Source: Streptomyces sp. NBC_00572 (GTDB lineage: Bacteria; Actinomycetota; Actinomycetes; Streptomycetales; Streptomycetaceae). From it: a DNA stretch of 64,000 bases. The DNA is taken from positions 744,001 to 808,000 of the forward strand of contig NZ_JAPENX010000001.1 in assembly GCF_026341815.1 (NCBI RefSeq), in the 5' to 3' direction. Position 1 is the stretch's first letter. The number at the start of each line of letters is the position of its first letter. The position numbers and the translations under genes were made by a program. The notes beneath the pieces were generated by a model, which was not told where the DNA came from, made no database searches, and saw nothing but the letters and a program-made list of their open reading frames with translations. Of the stretch, positions 24,315 through 33,744 are shown piece after piece.

Positions 24315-25177
24315 ACCGGCGGACAGAGAAGACGGACAAGGTACTGACCCCCGAGGACGTCGTGGCCCGGCTGCGCTCCGGCATGACGATCGGGATCGGC
24401 GGCTGGGGCTCGCGGCGCAAGCCGATGGCCCTGGTCAGAGCGCTGCTCCGGTCCGAGATCAGCGATCTCACGGTGATCTCCTACGGTGGCCCGGACGTCG
24501 GCCTGCTCGCCGCCGCCGGCCGGATCGGACGACTCGTCGCGCCCTTCGTGACCCTGGACTCCATCCCCCTCGAACCGCACTACCGCGCCGCCCGCGAGCG
24601 CGGTGCCTTCGAACTCACCGAGCTCGACGAGGCGATGTTCATGTGGGGGCTGCACGCCGCCGCCAACCGGCTGCCCTTCCTGCCGGTACGGGCCGGTCTC
24701 GGCTCCGACGTGATGCGGGTCAACCCGGGTCTGCGGACCGTCACCTCCCCGTACGAGGACGGCGAGGAGTTCGTCGCCGTGCCCGCGCTGCGCATGGACG
24801 CCGCCCTCGTCCACGTCAACCGCGCCGACCGGCGCGGCAACGGCCAGTACCTCGGCCCCGACCCGTACTTCGACGACCTGTTCTGCGAGGCCGCCGACAC
24901 GGCGTACGTCTCCTGCGAGCGGCTGGTGGAGTCCTTCGGACCGGACACCGTGCCCCAGGCCCTCCTCGTCAGCCGCCACAGCGTCACCGGCGTCGTCGAG
25001 ACCCCGAACGGGGCCCACTTCACCTCCTGCGTCCCCGACCACGACCGCGACGAGCCCTTCCAGAAGCTCTACGCGACCACCCCCTGGCCCGAGTTCGCCG
25101 AGCGCTTCCTCTCGGGCAAGAGCGAGGACGACTACCAGGCGGCCGTCCAGGCCTGGCACAAGGAGCAGCGGAAGTGA
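24311..25177 (+). CDS. ipdA: IpdA, alpha subunit of COCHEA-CoA hydrolase
   Basis: 288 aa from GTG 24311, overlapping the echA20 stop. It belongs to the class I CoA-transferase alpha fold: KVLTPEDVVARLRSGMTIGIGGWGSRRKP shows the glycine-rich CoA site (in short, GMTIGIGGWGSRRKPM), and later HVNRADRRGNGQYLGPDPYFD. IpdAB proteins look like CoA-transferases but were shown in Mycobacterium to open the last steroid ring (COCHEA-CoA) by hydrolysis. The adjacency to echA20, ipdB and ipdC supports this over glutaconate or 3-oxoacid CoA-transferase. It needs the beta subunit encoded by the next gene. Confidence 0.87.
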   Translation: MNRRTEKTDKVLTPEDVVARLRSGMTIGIGGWGSRRKPMALVRALLRSEISDLTVISYGGPDVGLLAAAGRIGRLVAPFVTLDSIPLEPHYRAARERGAFELTELDEAMFMWGLHAAANRLPFLPVRAGLGSDVMRVNPGLRTVTSPYEDGEEFVAVPALRMDAALVHVNRADRRGNGQYLGPDPYFDDLFCEAADTAYVSCERLVESFGPDTVPQALLVSRHSVTGVVETPNGAHFTSCVPDHDRDEPFQKLYATTPWPEFAERFLSGKSEDDYQAAVQAWHKEQRK

Positions 25178-25911
25178 CGACGGACGCGACGACGGCAGTG
25201 ACCAGCCGGGCCGAGTACTGCGTGATCGCCTGCGCGGAGGCCTGGCGCGACAACGGCGAGGTGCTCGCCAGCCCCATGGGCCTGATCCCCGGCTTCGGCG
25301 CCCGCCTCGCCAAGCGCACCTTCTCCCCCGACCTCCTCCTCACCGACGGCGAGGCCCTGCTCGTCGGCCTCGACGGGGAGCCCGAGGGCTGGCTGCCGTA
25401 CCGCCGGCACCTCGCCATGGTCACCGGCGGCAAGCGGCACGTGATGATGGGCGCCAGCCAGATCGACCGGTACGGCAACCAGAACATCTCCTGCATCGGC
25501 GACTGGGAACGGCCCACCCGGCAGCTCCTCGGCGTACGCGGGGCGCCCGCCAACACCCTCAACAATCCTGTCAGCTACTGGATCCCCAAGCACTCGCCCC
25601 GGGTCTTCGTCGAGCGCGTCGACATGATCAGCGGCGTCGGTTACGACCACGCCGTCGGCCCCTACCACCGCCTCCCGCGGGTGGTGACGGACCTCGCCGT
25701 CCTCGACTTCGAGACGCCCGGACACGCGATGCGGCTCGCGTCCGTGCACCCGGGCGTGAGCGTCGACGAGGTCCGGGCCGCCACCGGCTTCGACCTGGTG
25801 ATCGGCGACGACGTGCCGTACACCCGGGAGCCCACCGCCGACGAACTCCGGCTGATCCGCGAGGTCATCGACCCGCGCGGGCTGCGGGACCGCGAGGTCG
25901 CGCCCCGATGA
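25174..25911 (+). CDS. ipdB: IpdB, beta subunit of COCHEA-CoA hydrolase
   Basis: 245 aa from GTG 25174, overlapping the ipdA stop. CoA-transferase beta-type fold with EYCVIACAEAWRDNGEVLASPMG at the N-terminus (core: CAEAWRDNGEVLASPMG), GASQIDRYGNQNIS, and NNPVSYWIPKHSPRVFVE. These features are typical of IpdB rather than of ordinary CoA-transferase beta subunits. With IpdA it forms the heterotetramer that hydrolyses the final carbocycle of steroid C/D-ring intermediates. The short gap-free coupling with ipdA supports 1:1 synthesis. Confidence 0.87.
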   Translation: MTTDATTAVTSRAEYCVIACAEAWRDNGEVLASPMGLIPGFGARLAKRTFSPDLLLTDGEALLVGLDGEPEGWLPYRRHLAMVTGGKRHVMMGASQIDRYGNQNISCIGDWERPTRQLLGVRGAPANTLNNPVSYWIPKHSPRVFVERVDMISGVGYDHAVGPYHRLPRVVTDLAVLDFETPGHAMRLASVHPGVSVDEVRAATGFDLVIGDDVPYTREPTADELRLIREVIDPRGLRDREVAPR

Positions 25912-26960
25912 GGACCCCGCTCACCGAGCTGACCGGGGTCCGCCACCCGATCGTGCAGACCGGCATGGGCTGGGTCGCCGGGCCCCGGCTGGTCTCCGCC
26001 ACCGCGAACGCGGGCGCGCTCGGCGTCCTCGCCTCGGCCACGATGACGGTGGACGAGCTGCGCGCCGCCGTCCGCGAGGTGAGGTCCCGCACCGACCGGC
26101 CCTTCGGGGTGAACCTGCGCGCCGACGCGGGCGACGCCCGCGAACGGGTCCGGATCATCGTCGACGAGGGCGTCCGGGTCGCCTCCTTCGCCCTCGCGCC
26201 CTCCCGCGACCTGATCGCCGAGCTCAAGGACGCGGGGGTCGTCGTGATCCCCTCCGTCGGCGCCCGGCGGCACGCCGAGAAGGTCGCCGGCTGGGGCGCG
26301 GACGCGGTGCTCGTCCAGGGCGGCGAGGGCGGCGGCCACACCGGCGAGGTCGCGACGAGCGTCCTGCTGCCCCAGGTGGTGGACGCCGTGGACATCCCGG
26401 TGATCGCGGCGGGCGGCTTCCACGACGGACGGGGCCTGGTCGCCGCCCTCGCCCACGGGGCGGCGGGCATCGCCATGGGCACCCGCTTCCTGCTCACCTC
26501 CGACTCGACCGTGCCGGACGCGGTGAAGGCCCGCTATCTGGCCGCCACGGTCAAGGACGTCACCGTCACCACCGCCGTCGACGGGCTGCCGCACCGGATG
26601 CTCCGTACGGACCTCGTCGCGTCCCTGGAGCACGCCGGGCGGGTACGGTCCCTGGCCCGGGCCCTGCGTCGGGCGGCCGGATTCCGCAGGATCTCCGGGC
26701 TCTCGTGGCCCGCGATGATCCGCGACGGCCTGGCCATGCGCCATGGCAAGGACCTCTCGTGGAGCCAGGTCCTGCTCGCCGCGAACACCCCGATGCTGCT
26801 GCGGGCGTCCATGGTCGAGGGCCGCACCGACCTCGGGATCATGGCCGCCGGGCAGGTCGCGGGGGTGATCGAGGACCTTCCCAGCTGCCAGGAACTCGTC
26901 ACCCGGATCATGACGGAGGCCGCGCAGGCCCTCCGCGCGCTTCCGCACCCCGAGGAGTAA
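25908..26960 (+). CDS. ipdC: IpdC, FMN-dependent reductase of the nitronate monooxygenase-like family
   Basis: 350 aa, start overlapping the ipdB stop. TIM-barrel FMN enzyme: PIVQTGMGWVAGPRLVSATANAGALGVL, GVNLRADAGDA, and the FMN-phosphate site LVQGGEGGGHTGEV and PVIAAGGFHDGRGLVAALAHGA (shown in pieces here for recognition: VQGGEGGGHTGEV, IAAGGFHDGRG). Mycobacterial IpdC (about 355 aa) in the same gene position is proposed to introduce a double bond or reduce a carboxylated ring intermediate in HIP degradation. Annotation pipelines often name it nitronate monooxygenase or 2-nitropropane dioxygenase; context favours IpdC. No fdxB follows it. Confidence 0.86.
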   Translation: MRTPLTELTGVRHPIVQTGMGWVAGPRLVSATANAGALGVLASATMTVDELRAAVREVRSRTDRPFGVNLRADAGDARERVRIIVDEGVRVASFALAPSRDLIAELKDAGVVVIPSVGARRHAEKVAGWGADAVLVQGGEGGGHTGEVATSVLLPQVVDAVDIPVIAAGGFHDGRGLVAALAHGAAGIAMGTRFLLTSDSTVPDAVKARYLAATVKDVTVTTAVDGLPHRMLRTDLVASLEHAGRVRSLARALRRAAGFRRISGLSWPAMIRDGLAMRHGKDLSWSQVLLAANTPMLLRASMVEGRTDLGIMAAGQVAGVIEDLPSCQELVTRIMTEAAQALRALPHPEE

Positions 26961-27015
26961 CCCACAAGCCGCACCACCCACCCTCAACACCCTTGAGCCG
27001 CAAAGGAGTCCGGCC

Positions 27016-27918
27016 GTGCACCTGTCTCGACGCGCTCTGCTCACCGCCACCGGCGCCACCGCCCTGCTCACCGCCCTGCCCACGGAGGCGATCGCCCGCC
27101 CCCGGTCCGCGCAGGCGCCCCCGATCCGGCAGATCCCGCTCCAGGGCGCCGTCAACGTCCGTGACCTCGGCGGCTACCCCACGTACGACGGGAGCCGGGT
27201 CCGGTACGGCCTCGCCTACCGGGGCGACCACCTCGCCAAGCTGACCGACGCCGACCTGACCACCCTCGCCGGGCTGGGCCTCGGCACCGTGGTCGACCTG
27301 CGGATCCCCCTGGAGGTCGGCTACGACGGTGCCGACCGGCTCCCGGCCGGTGCCGTCCCGGTGCCCCGGCCCGTCACCGACAACGGTCTGTTCGGGCAGC
27401 TGCTCACCGCGATCGGCTCGCGCGACCCGGTGCGGCAGGAGGAGATGCTGGGCGGCGGACGGGCCGCCGCGTTCATGCGCGAGGTGTACCGGACGTTCGT
27501 CACCGACGCCGCGAACCGGGCCGCCTTCGCGGCGACCCTGCGGGACCTGGCCGACCCCCGCCGGGGGCCGCTGCTCCTGCACTGCACCTCGGGCAAGGAC
27601 CGCACCGGCTGGACCGGGTGGCTGCTGCTCACGCTCCTCGGCGTGCCCGACACCCTCGCCCGCTCGGACTACCTGGCCTCCAACACCTTCCGCGCCGCGT
27701 CCGACGCACGGGTGCGGGAGGGATTGAAAAAGGCCGGGCTCATGCAGAACCCGGCCCTGATCATTCCGCTCCAGGAGGTGCGGGCGGAGTACCTCGACAC
27801 CGCCCTGGAGCAGCTGCGCTCCTCGTACGGGAGCGTGTTCCGCTACGTGTCGGACGGCCTCGGCCTGGAGTTCCGCGAGCTGCTGGCGCTGCGCGAACGG
27901 CTGGTGCCCGGGGCCTGA
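27016..27918 (+). CDS. Secreted tyrosine/serine phosphatase (DSP-like)
   Basis: 300 aa from GTG 27016 after AAAGGAG. A Tat-type leader (SRRALLTATGATALLTALP) is followed by the family hallmark VNVRDLGGYPT and the P-loop HCTSGKDRTG (the CX5R phosphatase signature). C-terminal helices end near residue 295. It resembles the bacterial Tyr-phosphatase_3 / LipA-type secreted lipid or protein phosphatases. It sits between ipdC and fadA6 in the steroid cluster without an obvious role there. Its last 76 bp overlap the convergent DEAD-box helicase gene. Confidence 0.9.
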   Translation: MHLSRRALLTATGATALLTALPTEAIARPRSAQAPPIRQIPLQGAVNVRDLGGYPTYDGSRVRYGLAYRGDHLAKLTDADLTTLAGLGLGTVVDLRIPLEVGYDGADRLPAGAVPVPRPVTDNGLFGQLLTAIGSRDPVRQEEMLGGGRAAAFMREVYRTFVTDAANRAAFAATLRDLADPRRGPLLLHCTSGKDRTGWTGWLLLTLLGVPDTLARSDYLASNTFRAASDARVREGLKKAGLMQNPALIIPLQEVRAEYLDTALEQLRSSYGSVFRYVSDGLGLEFRELLALRERLVPGA

Positions 27919-29576
27919 CGCCCCCCGGTGCGGCCGGCACCGGCGCCCGCGGCGGCACCGCGTCCGCCGCCCGTGCCGGAGCCGGCACCCCGGCCACCGC
28001 CGGACGCGCGGCCCGCGCCGCCCGCGGAAGCGGCGGTGCGACCGGCGGAACCGGCGCTGCGGCCCGAGGAGCCCGCGGCGCGGCCCGAGGCCGTACCTGC
28101 GGCTCCGGAACGACCCGAGCCCGTGCCCGTACCGGCCGTGCCTCCGGCCGCGGCCGGACGGCGGCGCCGGCCGGAGGAACGGCCACCGCCGGCACCGGAG
28201 CCGGCCGGCTTGCGCGGCTGGGTCGGCTGCGGGGTCTCGACGACGACCGGGACGCCCGAGGGCTCCCGCGCGCCGGTCAGCTCGACCAGCTGCTCGTCGC
28301 TGGACTTGATCTGCGCCGTACGGGGGCTGATGCCCGCGTTCGACATCAGACGGCCCATGTCACGCTTCTGCTCGGGCAGGACCAGGGTGAAGACGCTGCC
28401 GGACTCACCGGCGCGGGCGGTGCGGCCGCCGCGGTGCAGGTAGTCCTTGTGGTCCATCGGCGGGTCGACGTTGACGACCATGTCGAGGTCGTCGACGTGG
28501 ATGCCGCGCGCGGCCACGTTCGTGGCGACGAGCGTGGTGACCTGACCGCTCTTGAACTGGTCCAGGGTCCGGTTCCGCTGCGGCTGCGAACGGCCGCCGT
28601 GCAGCCCGGAGGCCCGTACGCCGTTGGCGAGGAGCCGCTTGACCAGCCGGTCCACGGACCGCTTGGTGTCCAGGAAGAGGATCGTCCGGCCGTCGCGGGC
28701 CGCGATCTTCAGCGTGACGGCCTTCTTGTCGGTCTCATCCATCACGTACAGGACGTGGTGCTCCATGGTGGTGACCGCGCCGGCCGACGGGTCGACCGAG
28801 TGCACGACCGGGTCGTCGAGGAACATCTTGACCAGCCGGTCGATGTTCCGGTCGAGGGTGGCCGAGAACAGCAGTCGCTGCCCGCCCGGCTCGACCTGCT
28901 TCAGCAGCTTCGTGACCTGCGGCAGGAAGCCCATGTCGGCCATCTGGTCGGCCTCGTCGAGGACCGTGACGGCGACCTGGTCGAGGCGGCAGTCGCCGCG
29001 GTCGATGAGGTCGTGGAGCCGGCCGGGCGTGGCGATGAGGATCTCGGCCCCGCGCCGCAGCGCGGAGGACTGCCGGCTGATCGACATGCCGCCGACGACC
29101 GTGGTGATGCGCAGCCGCAGCGCGGAGGCGTACGGCGTGAGCGCGTCGGTCACCTGCTGGGCGAGCTCGCGCGTGGGCACCAGGACGAGCGCGAGCGGCG
29201 CGCCGGGCTCGGCGCGGCGGCCGGCCGAACGGGCCAGGATCGCGAGGCCGAAGGCGAGGGTCTTGCCGGAGCCGGTACGCCCCCGGCCGAGCACGTCGCG
29301 GCCTGCCAGCGAGTTCGGGAGGGTCGCGGCCTGGATCGGGAACGGCTCCGTGACGCCCTGCTCACCCAAGGTCCGCAGCAGGCCCTCGGGCATGTCGAGG
29401 TCGGCGAAGGCGGCCACCGCGGGAAGCGCGGGCGTCACCGTCTCCGGCGGCGTGAACTCGCTCGGCGGCGGGGGCGCGGAGGGGCGGCGCCCCCCACGGG
29501 AGGCCTTCGGCTGTGACGTGGACTTCGCCTGGGCGGTGCGGGGGCTGCGCTTGTGGGGGCGTTCGGAGCGGGTCAT
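27843..29576 (-). CDS. DEAD-box ATP-dependent RNA helicase with Gly/Ala/Ser/Arg-rich tail
   Basis: 577 aa from ATG 29576. A basic N-terminal extension (1-65) precedes the helicase core. Motifs: Q-motif EPFPIQAATLP, Walker A GRTGSGKT, PTRELAQQ, the DEAD box VLDEADQMADMGF, SAT, ATNVAARGIHVDDLDMVVN and HRGGRTARAG. From about residue 440 the tail is low-complexity Gly/Ala/Ser/Arg (RGG-like), likely for RNA binding, as in other streptomycete DEAD-box proteins. It would remodel RNA duplexes, for example in cold or ribosome assembly. The 3' end overlaps the convergent phosphatase gene by 76 bp. A structured leader precedes it. Confidence 0.93.
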   Translation of the reverse strand: MTRSERPHKRSPRTAQAKSTSQPKASRGGRRPSAPPPPSEFTPPETVTPALPAVAAFADLDMPEGLLRTLGEQGVTEPFPIQAATLPNSLAGRDVLGRGRTGSGKTLAFGLAILARSAGRRAEPGAPLALVLVPTRELAQQVTDALTPYASALRLRITTVVGGMSISRQSSALRRGAEILIATPGRLHDLIDRGDCRLDQVAVTVLDEADQMADMGFLPQVTKLLKQVEPGGQRLLFSATLDRNIDRLVKMFLDDPVVHSVDPSAGAVTTMEHHVLYVMDETDKKAVTLKIAARDGRTILFLDTKRSVDRLVKRLLANGVRASGLHGGRSQPQRNRTLDQFKSGQVTTLVATNVAARGIHVDDLDMVVNVDPPMDHKDYLHRGGRTARAGESGSVFTLVLPEQKRDMGRLMSNAGISPRTAQIKSSDEQLVELTGAREPSGVPVVVETPQPTQPRKPAGSGAGGGRSSGRRRRPAAAGGTAGTGTGSGRSGAAGTASGRAAGSSGRSAGSAGRTAASAGGAGRASGGGRGAGSGTGGGRGAAAGAGAGRTGGRQAPGTSRSRSASSSRNSRPRPSDT

Positions 29577-29611
29577 GCGTGCCTTTCTGGCCGGTGCTCG
29601 CGGCACAGCCA

Positions 29612-29638
29612 GGGCCCGCACCTGCACGGTGCGGGCCC
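29612..29638 (-). promoter_or_regulatory. Hairpin in the 5' leader of the DEAD-box helicase
   Basis: A perfect 11-bp stem (29612-29622 with 29628-29638) and 5-nt loop, about 35 nt upstream of the helicase start codon. It is GC-rich and would form in the mRNA leader. A self-regulatory role is possible because helicases often control their own structured leaders. Confidence 0.5.
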
Positions 29639-29725
29639 CGGCTGCTCTACCCGGAACACGCGATACGGGCCCCGGCTGTTTTCCCGGAACGCGCGAAACG
29701 AGCCCCGGATGTCTCTACCGGAACA
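29633..29725. repeat. Threefold direct repeat upstream of the helicase
   Basis: Three imperfect copies of about 33-34 bp (29633-29666, 29667-29699, 29700-29725), each starting near GGGCCCCGGCTG and containing CCGGAAC. They lie in the 320-nt gap between the helicase start and fadA6. The first copy shares bases with the adjacent hairpin. Confidence 0.75.
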
Positions 29726-29849
29726 ATAGTGCGCCCCGGGACCTTCCCGCCCCGCCCGATCGATCCCCGGACGGATCAGACCAGCCCAGCGCGGTGTGAC
29801 GTGGGCGACCTCACAGCCGGGTGGTGATCCACCACCGGCCCGGTCACGG

Positions 29850-29875
29850 CGGGGCAGTGATCCGTCACCGCCCCG
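29850..29875 (-). terminator. Terminator after fadA6
   Basis: 11-bp stem with one A-C mismatch (29850-29860 and 29865-29875) and a TCCG loop, 22 nt beyond the fadA6 stop. It probably ends the fadE30-ipdF-kstR2-fadA6 transcript. Confidence 0.6.
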
Positions 29876-29896
29876 CTCACCGCCTTTTGATGATCG

Positions 29897-31054
<1,158 letters not shown>

Positions 31055-31114
31055 GGCGTCTCCTCCGATGGGTCGGGTGGGAGGTGCGGCGCCGATGCCG
31101 GGGCCGTGCCTCCG

Positions 31115-31735
31115 CTACGTACGTACGGCGATTCCGTCCAGGACCATCGACAGGTACTGGCGGGCGATCTCCTCGGGGCTGTGCAGGCCGCCCGGCCGGT
31201 ACCAGGACGCGGCGACCCAGACGGTGTCGCGGACGAACCGGTAGGTGAGGCGGACGTCGAGGTCGGCGCGGAAGACCCCGGCGGCGACCCCGCGCTCCAG
31301 GGTGCCGAGCCAGGCCTTCTCGAACTTGCGCTGCGAGTCGGCGAGGTAGTGGAAGCGGGGCTGGTCGGTGAGGTGCCGGGACTCCTTCTGGTAGATGGCG
31401 ACGGCGGCGCGGTGCCGGTCGATCTCGCGGAAGGACTCGGTGACGAGGGCCTCGATCGTCTCGCGGGGCCCGAGTCCGGCGTCGAGGACGGCGTCGTACC
31501 CCTGCCACAGCTCGTCGAGGAACGTCGAGAGGATCTCGTCGAGCATCGACTCCTTGGAGTCGAAGTGGTAGTAGAGGCTGCCGGCGAGCATCCCGGCGGC
31601 GTCCGCGATCTTGCGGACGGTGGTGGCGTTGTACCCCTGGGCGGCGAACACCTCGGCCGCCGTGTCGAGGAGTTCACGGCGCCGCTCGGGCCCGCCGCTC
31701 ACCGGGGTCTTCTTCTTGCTTGCAGTGTTCGGCAC
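31115..31735 (-). CDS. kstR2: TetR-family repressor, KstR2-like
   Basis: 206 aa from GTG 31735. N-terminal TetR HTH (about residues 15-60: ELLDTAAEVFAAQGYNATTV, then IADAAGMLAGSLYYHFDSKE, a canonical recognition helix) and an all-helical ligand domain. KstR2 represses the C/D-ring genes and is induced by HIP-CoA. The identity is inferred from its place between ipdF and fadA6 and from two palindromes close to the KstR2 consensus in the divergent promoters of the cluster. It belongs to the operon that it would regulate, giving autoregulation. The ribosome site is weak. Confidence 0.85.
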   Translation of the reverse strand: MPNTASKKKTPVSGGPERRRELLDTAAEVFAAQGYNATTVRKIADAAGMLAGSLYYHFDSKESMLDEILSTFLDELWQGYDAVLDAGLGPRETIEALVTESFREIDRHRAAVAIYQKESRHLTDQPRFHYLADSQRKFEKAWLGTLERGVAAGVFRADLDVRLTYRFVRDTVWVAASWYRPGGLHSPEEIARQYLSMVLDGIAVRT

Positions 31736-31750
31736 AGGTCCATTCTGGTC

Positions 31751-32542
31751 CTACGCGTGCTGGCTGCTGACGGAGACCGTCTCGCCGGTCATGTAGGAGG
31801 AGTAGTCGCCGGCGAGGAAGACGATGACGTTGGCGATCTCCCAGGGCTCGGCGTACCGCCCGAAGGCCTCGCGCGCGGTCAGCTCGTCGAGGAGTTCGGT
31901 GGTGGTGACCTTGGCCAGGTGGGGGTGCATGGCGAGGGACGGGGAGACGGCGTTGACGCGGACGCCGTACGCGGCGGCCTCGACGGCCGCGCAGCGGGTG
32001 AGGGCCATGACGCCGGCCTTGGCGGCGGCGTAGTGGGCCTGTCCGGCCTGGGCGCGCCAGCCGACGACGGAGGCGTTGTTGACGACGACGCCGCCGGTGC
32101 CGGACTCGCGGAAGCGGCGCAGCGCGGCGCGGGTGCAGCGGAAGGTGCCGCCGAGGGTGACGTCGAGGACCTTGTTCCACTGTTCGTCGGTCATGTCGGC
32201 GAGGTCGGCGGTGCCGCCGAGGCCGGCGTTGTTGACGAGGATGTCCAGGCGTCCGTGGAGCCGTACGGCGGTGTCGTACAGGGCCTGGACCTGGGTCTCG
32301 TCGGTGACGTCGCAGGGCTGGGAGGCGACGGAGTCCGCACCGAACTCGGCGGCGAGGGCGGTCTCGGTCTCCTTGAGGCGCCGGGTGTGGGCGTCGCTGA
32401 CGAGCACGCGAGCGCCCTCTTCGAGGAAGCGGCGGGCGGTGGCGCCGCCGATCCCGGCTCCGGCGGCGGCGGTGATCACGGCGGTCCGCCCGGCGAGGAG
32501 CCCGTGCCCCTTCACGTAGGGCGGTGCTGGGGTACGGGTCAT
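31751..32542 (-). CDS. ipdF: Short-chain dehydrogenase IpdF-like
   Basis: 263 aa from ATG 32542, overlapping the fadE30 stop (ATGA). The cofactor motif is the variant TAAAGAGIGGATARRF rather than TGxxxGIG, as in mycobacterial IpdF; NNAGLGG and YAAAK (HYAAAKAGV) complete the active site. IpdF oxidises the 5-hydroxyl of 5-OH-HIC-CoA in the HIP pathway. The gene sits between fadE30 and kstR2, matching the mycobacterial order. It lies 15 nt upstream of kstR2. Confidence 0.88.
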   Translation of the reverse strand: MTRTPAPPYVKGHGLLAGRTAVITAAAGAGIGGATARRFLEEGARVLVSDAHTRRLKETETALAAEFGADSVASQPCDVTDETQVQALYDTAVRLHGRLDILVNNAGLGGTADLADMTDEQWNKVLDVTLGGTFRCTRAALRRFRESGTGGVVVNNASVVGWRAQAGQAHYAAAKAGVMALTRCAAVEAAAYGVRVNAVSPSLAMHPHLAKVTTTELLDELTAREAFGRYAEPWEIANVIVFLAGDYSSYMTGETVSVSSQHA

Positions 32543-33687
32543 GGGCGCGGCTCCTTCGGGAGGCCGAGCACCCGCTCGGCGATGATGTTCCGCTGGATCT
32601 CGCTGGACCCGGCGTAGACGGTGTCGGCGCGGGAGAAGAGGAACAGCCGCTGCCAGTCGTCGAGTTCGTACGGGGCTCCGGCGGCGAGCGTGGCGGCGGG
32701 GCCGCAGACCTCCAGGGCGAGTTCGCCGAGGTCGCGGTGCCAGTGGGACCAGTACAGCTTGGCGGCGGAGGGGTCGGTGCCGCGCAGGGCGCCGGCGCGC
32801 AGGGCTTCGAGGCCGGCCCAGGCGCGGGTGAGGCGGTCGCGGATGTCGGGGTCGGTGGCGGCGCCGTTGCGGCGGGCGAGGGCGACGAGGGCGTCGAGTT
32901 CGCGGCGGAAGCCGACCTGCTGGCCGAGGGTGGAGACGCCGCGTTCGTAGCCGAGGGTGGCCATGGCGATCCGCCAGCCGTCGCCGGGCGCGCCGACGAC
33001 GTTCGCCGCGTCCGTCGTGGCCCCGTCGAAGAAGACCTCGTTGAACTCGCTGGTGCCGGTGAGCTGCACGATGGGCCGGATCTCGACGCCGGGCCGGTCG
33101 AGGGGGACGAGGAGGTAGGAGAGCCCGGCGTGGCGCCGGGACCCCGGCTCCGGGCGCGGCTCCGTGCGGGCCAGGACGAAGCACCACTGGGACTCGTGGG
33201 CGAGGGAGGTCCAGATCTTCTGCCCGTTCACCACCCACCGGCCGTCCCGGAGGGTCGCGCGGGTGCGGACGGCGGCGAGGTCGGAGCCTGCGCCGGGTTC
33301 GCTGTAGCCCTGGCACCAGAGTTCCTCGACGGCGCGGATCGGGGGCAGGAAGCGGGCCTTCTGCTCCTCGGTGCCGTGGTCGATGAGGGTGGGGCCGAGG
33401 AGCTGTTCGCCGATGTGGTTGACGCGGGCGGGGGCGTCGGCGAGGGCGTACTCCTCGTGGAAGGCGATCTGTTCCTCGATGCTCGCGCCGCGCCCGCCGT
33501 ACTCCTTCGGCCAGCCGACACAGGTCCAGCCGTGGGCGGCCAAGTGCCGCTCCCAGGCGAGGCGTTCGGCGAAGGCCTCGTGCTCGCGGCCGGGTCCGCC
33601 GCGCCCTTTGAGGGTGGCGAAGGAGCCGCTGAGGTGGGTCTTCAGCCAGCCCCGTATCTCGGCCCGGAACTCCTCGACGCTGCTCAT
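32539..33687 (-). CDS. fadE30: Acyl-CoA dehydrogenase FadE30-like
   Basis: 382 aa from ATG 33687. Acyl-CoA dehydrogenase fold: CVGWPKEYGGRG, GTEEQKARFLPPI, QGYSEPGAGSDLAAVRTRA for flavin/substrate binding, and the C-terminal VYAGSSEIQRNIIAERVLGLP. In Mycobacterium FadE30 dehydrogenates 5-OH-HIC-CoA's propionyl side chain, the first beta-oxidation step after CoA activation. It is the first gene of the leftward operon and starts 14 nt from the putative KstR2 operator. The HIP-CoA ligase gene fadD3, usually next to it, is missing. Confidence 0.88.
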   Translation of the reverse strand: MSSVEEFRAEIRGWLKTHLSGSFATLKGRGGPGREHEAFAERLAWERHLAAHGWTCVGWPKEYGGRGASIEEQIAFHEEYALADAPARVNHIGEQLLGPTLIDHGTEEQKARFLPPIRAVEELWCQGYSEPGAGSDLAAVRTRATLRDGRWVVNGQKIWTSLAHESQWCFVLARTEPRPEPGSRRHAGLSYLLVPLDRPGVEIRPIVQLTGTSEFNEVFFDGATTDAANVVGAPGDGWRIAMATLGYERGVSTLGQQVGFRRELDALVALARRNGAATDPDIRDRLTRAWAGLEALRAGALRGTDPSAAKLYWSHWHRDLGELALEVCGPAATLAAGAPYELDDWQRLFLFSRADTVYAGSSEIQRNIIAERVLGLPKEPRP

Positions 33688-33700
33688 GGCCGTACGTTAA

Positions 33701-33720
33701 CCTACCAAACACTTGTTAGG
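33701..33720. promoter_or_regulatory. KstR2-like operator in the fadE30/fadE divergent promoter
   Basis: CCTACCAAACACTTGTTAGG is an imperfect palindrome whose core ACCAAACACTTGTT differs from the KstR2 consensus AnCAAGnnCTTGnT at one position. It lies between starts at 33687 and 33745, and its reverse complement aligns with the palindrome at 23527-23545. Confidence 0.78.
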
Positions 33721-33744
33721 GAACGGGTGAGGGCGGGGTGGCCG

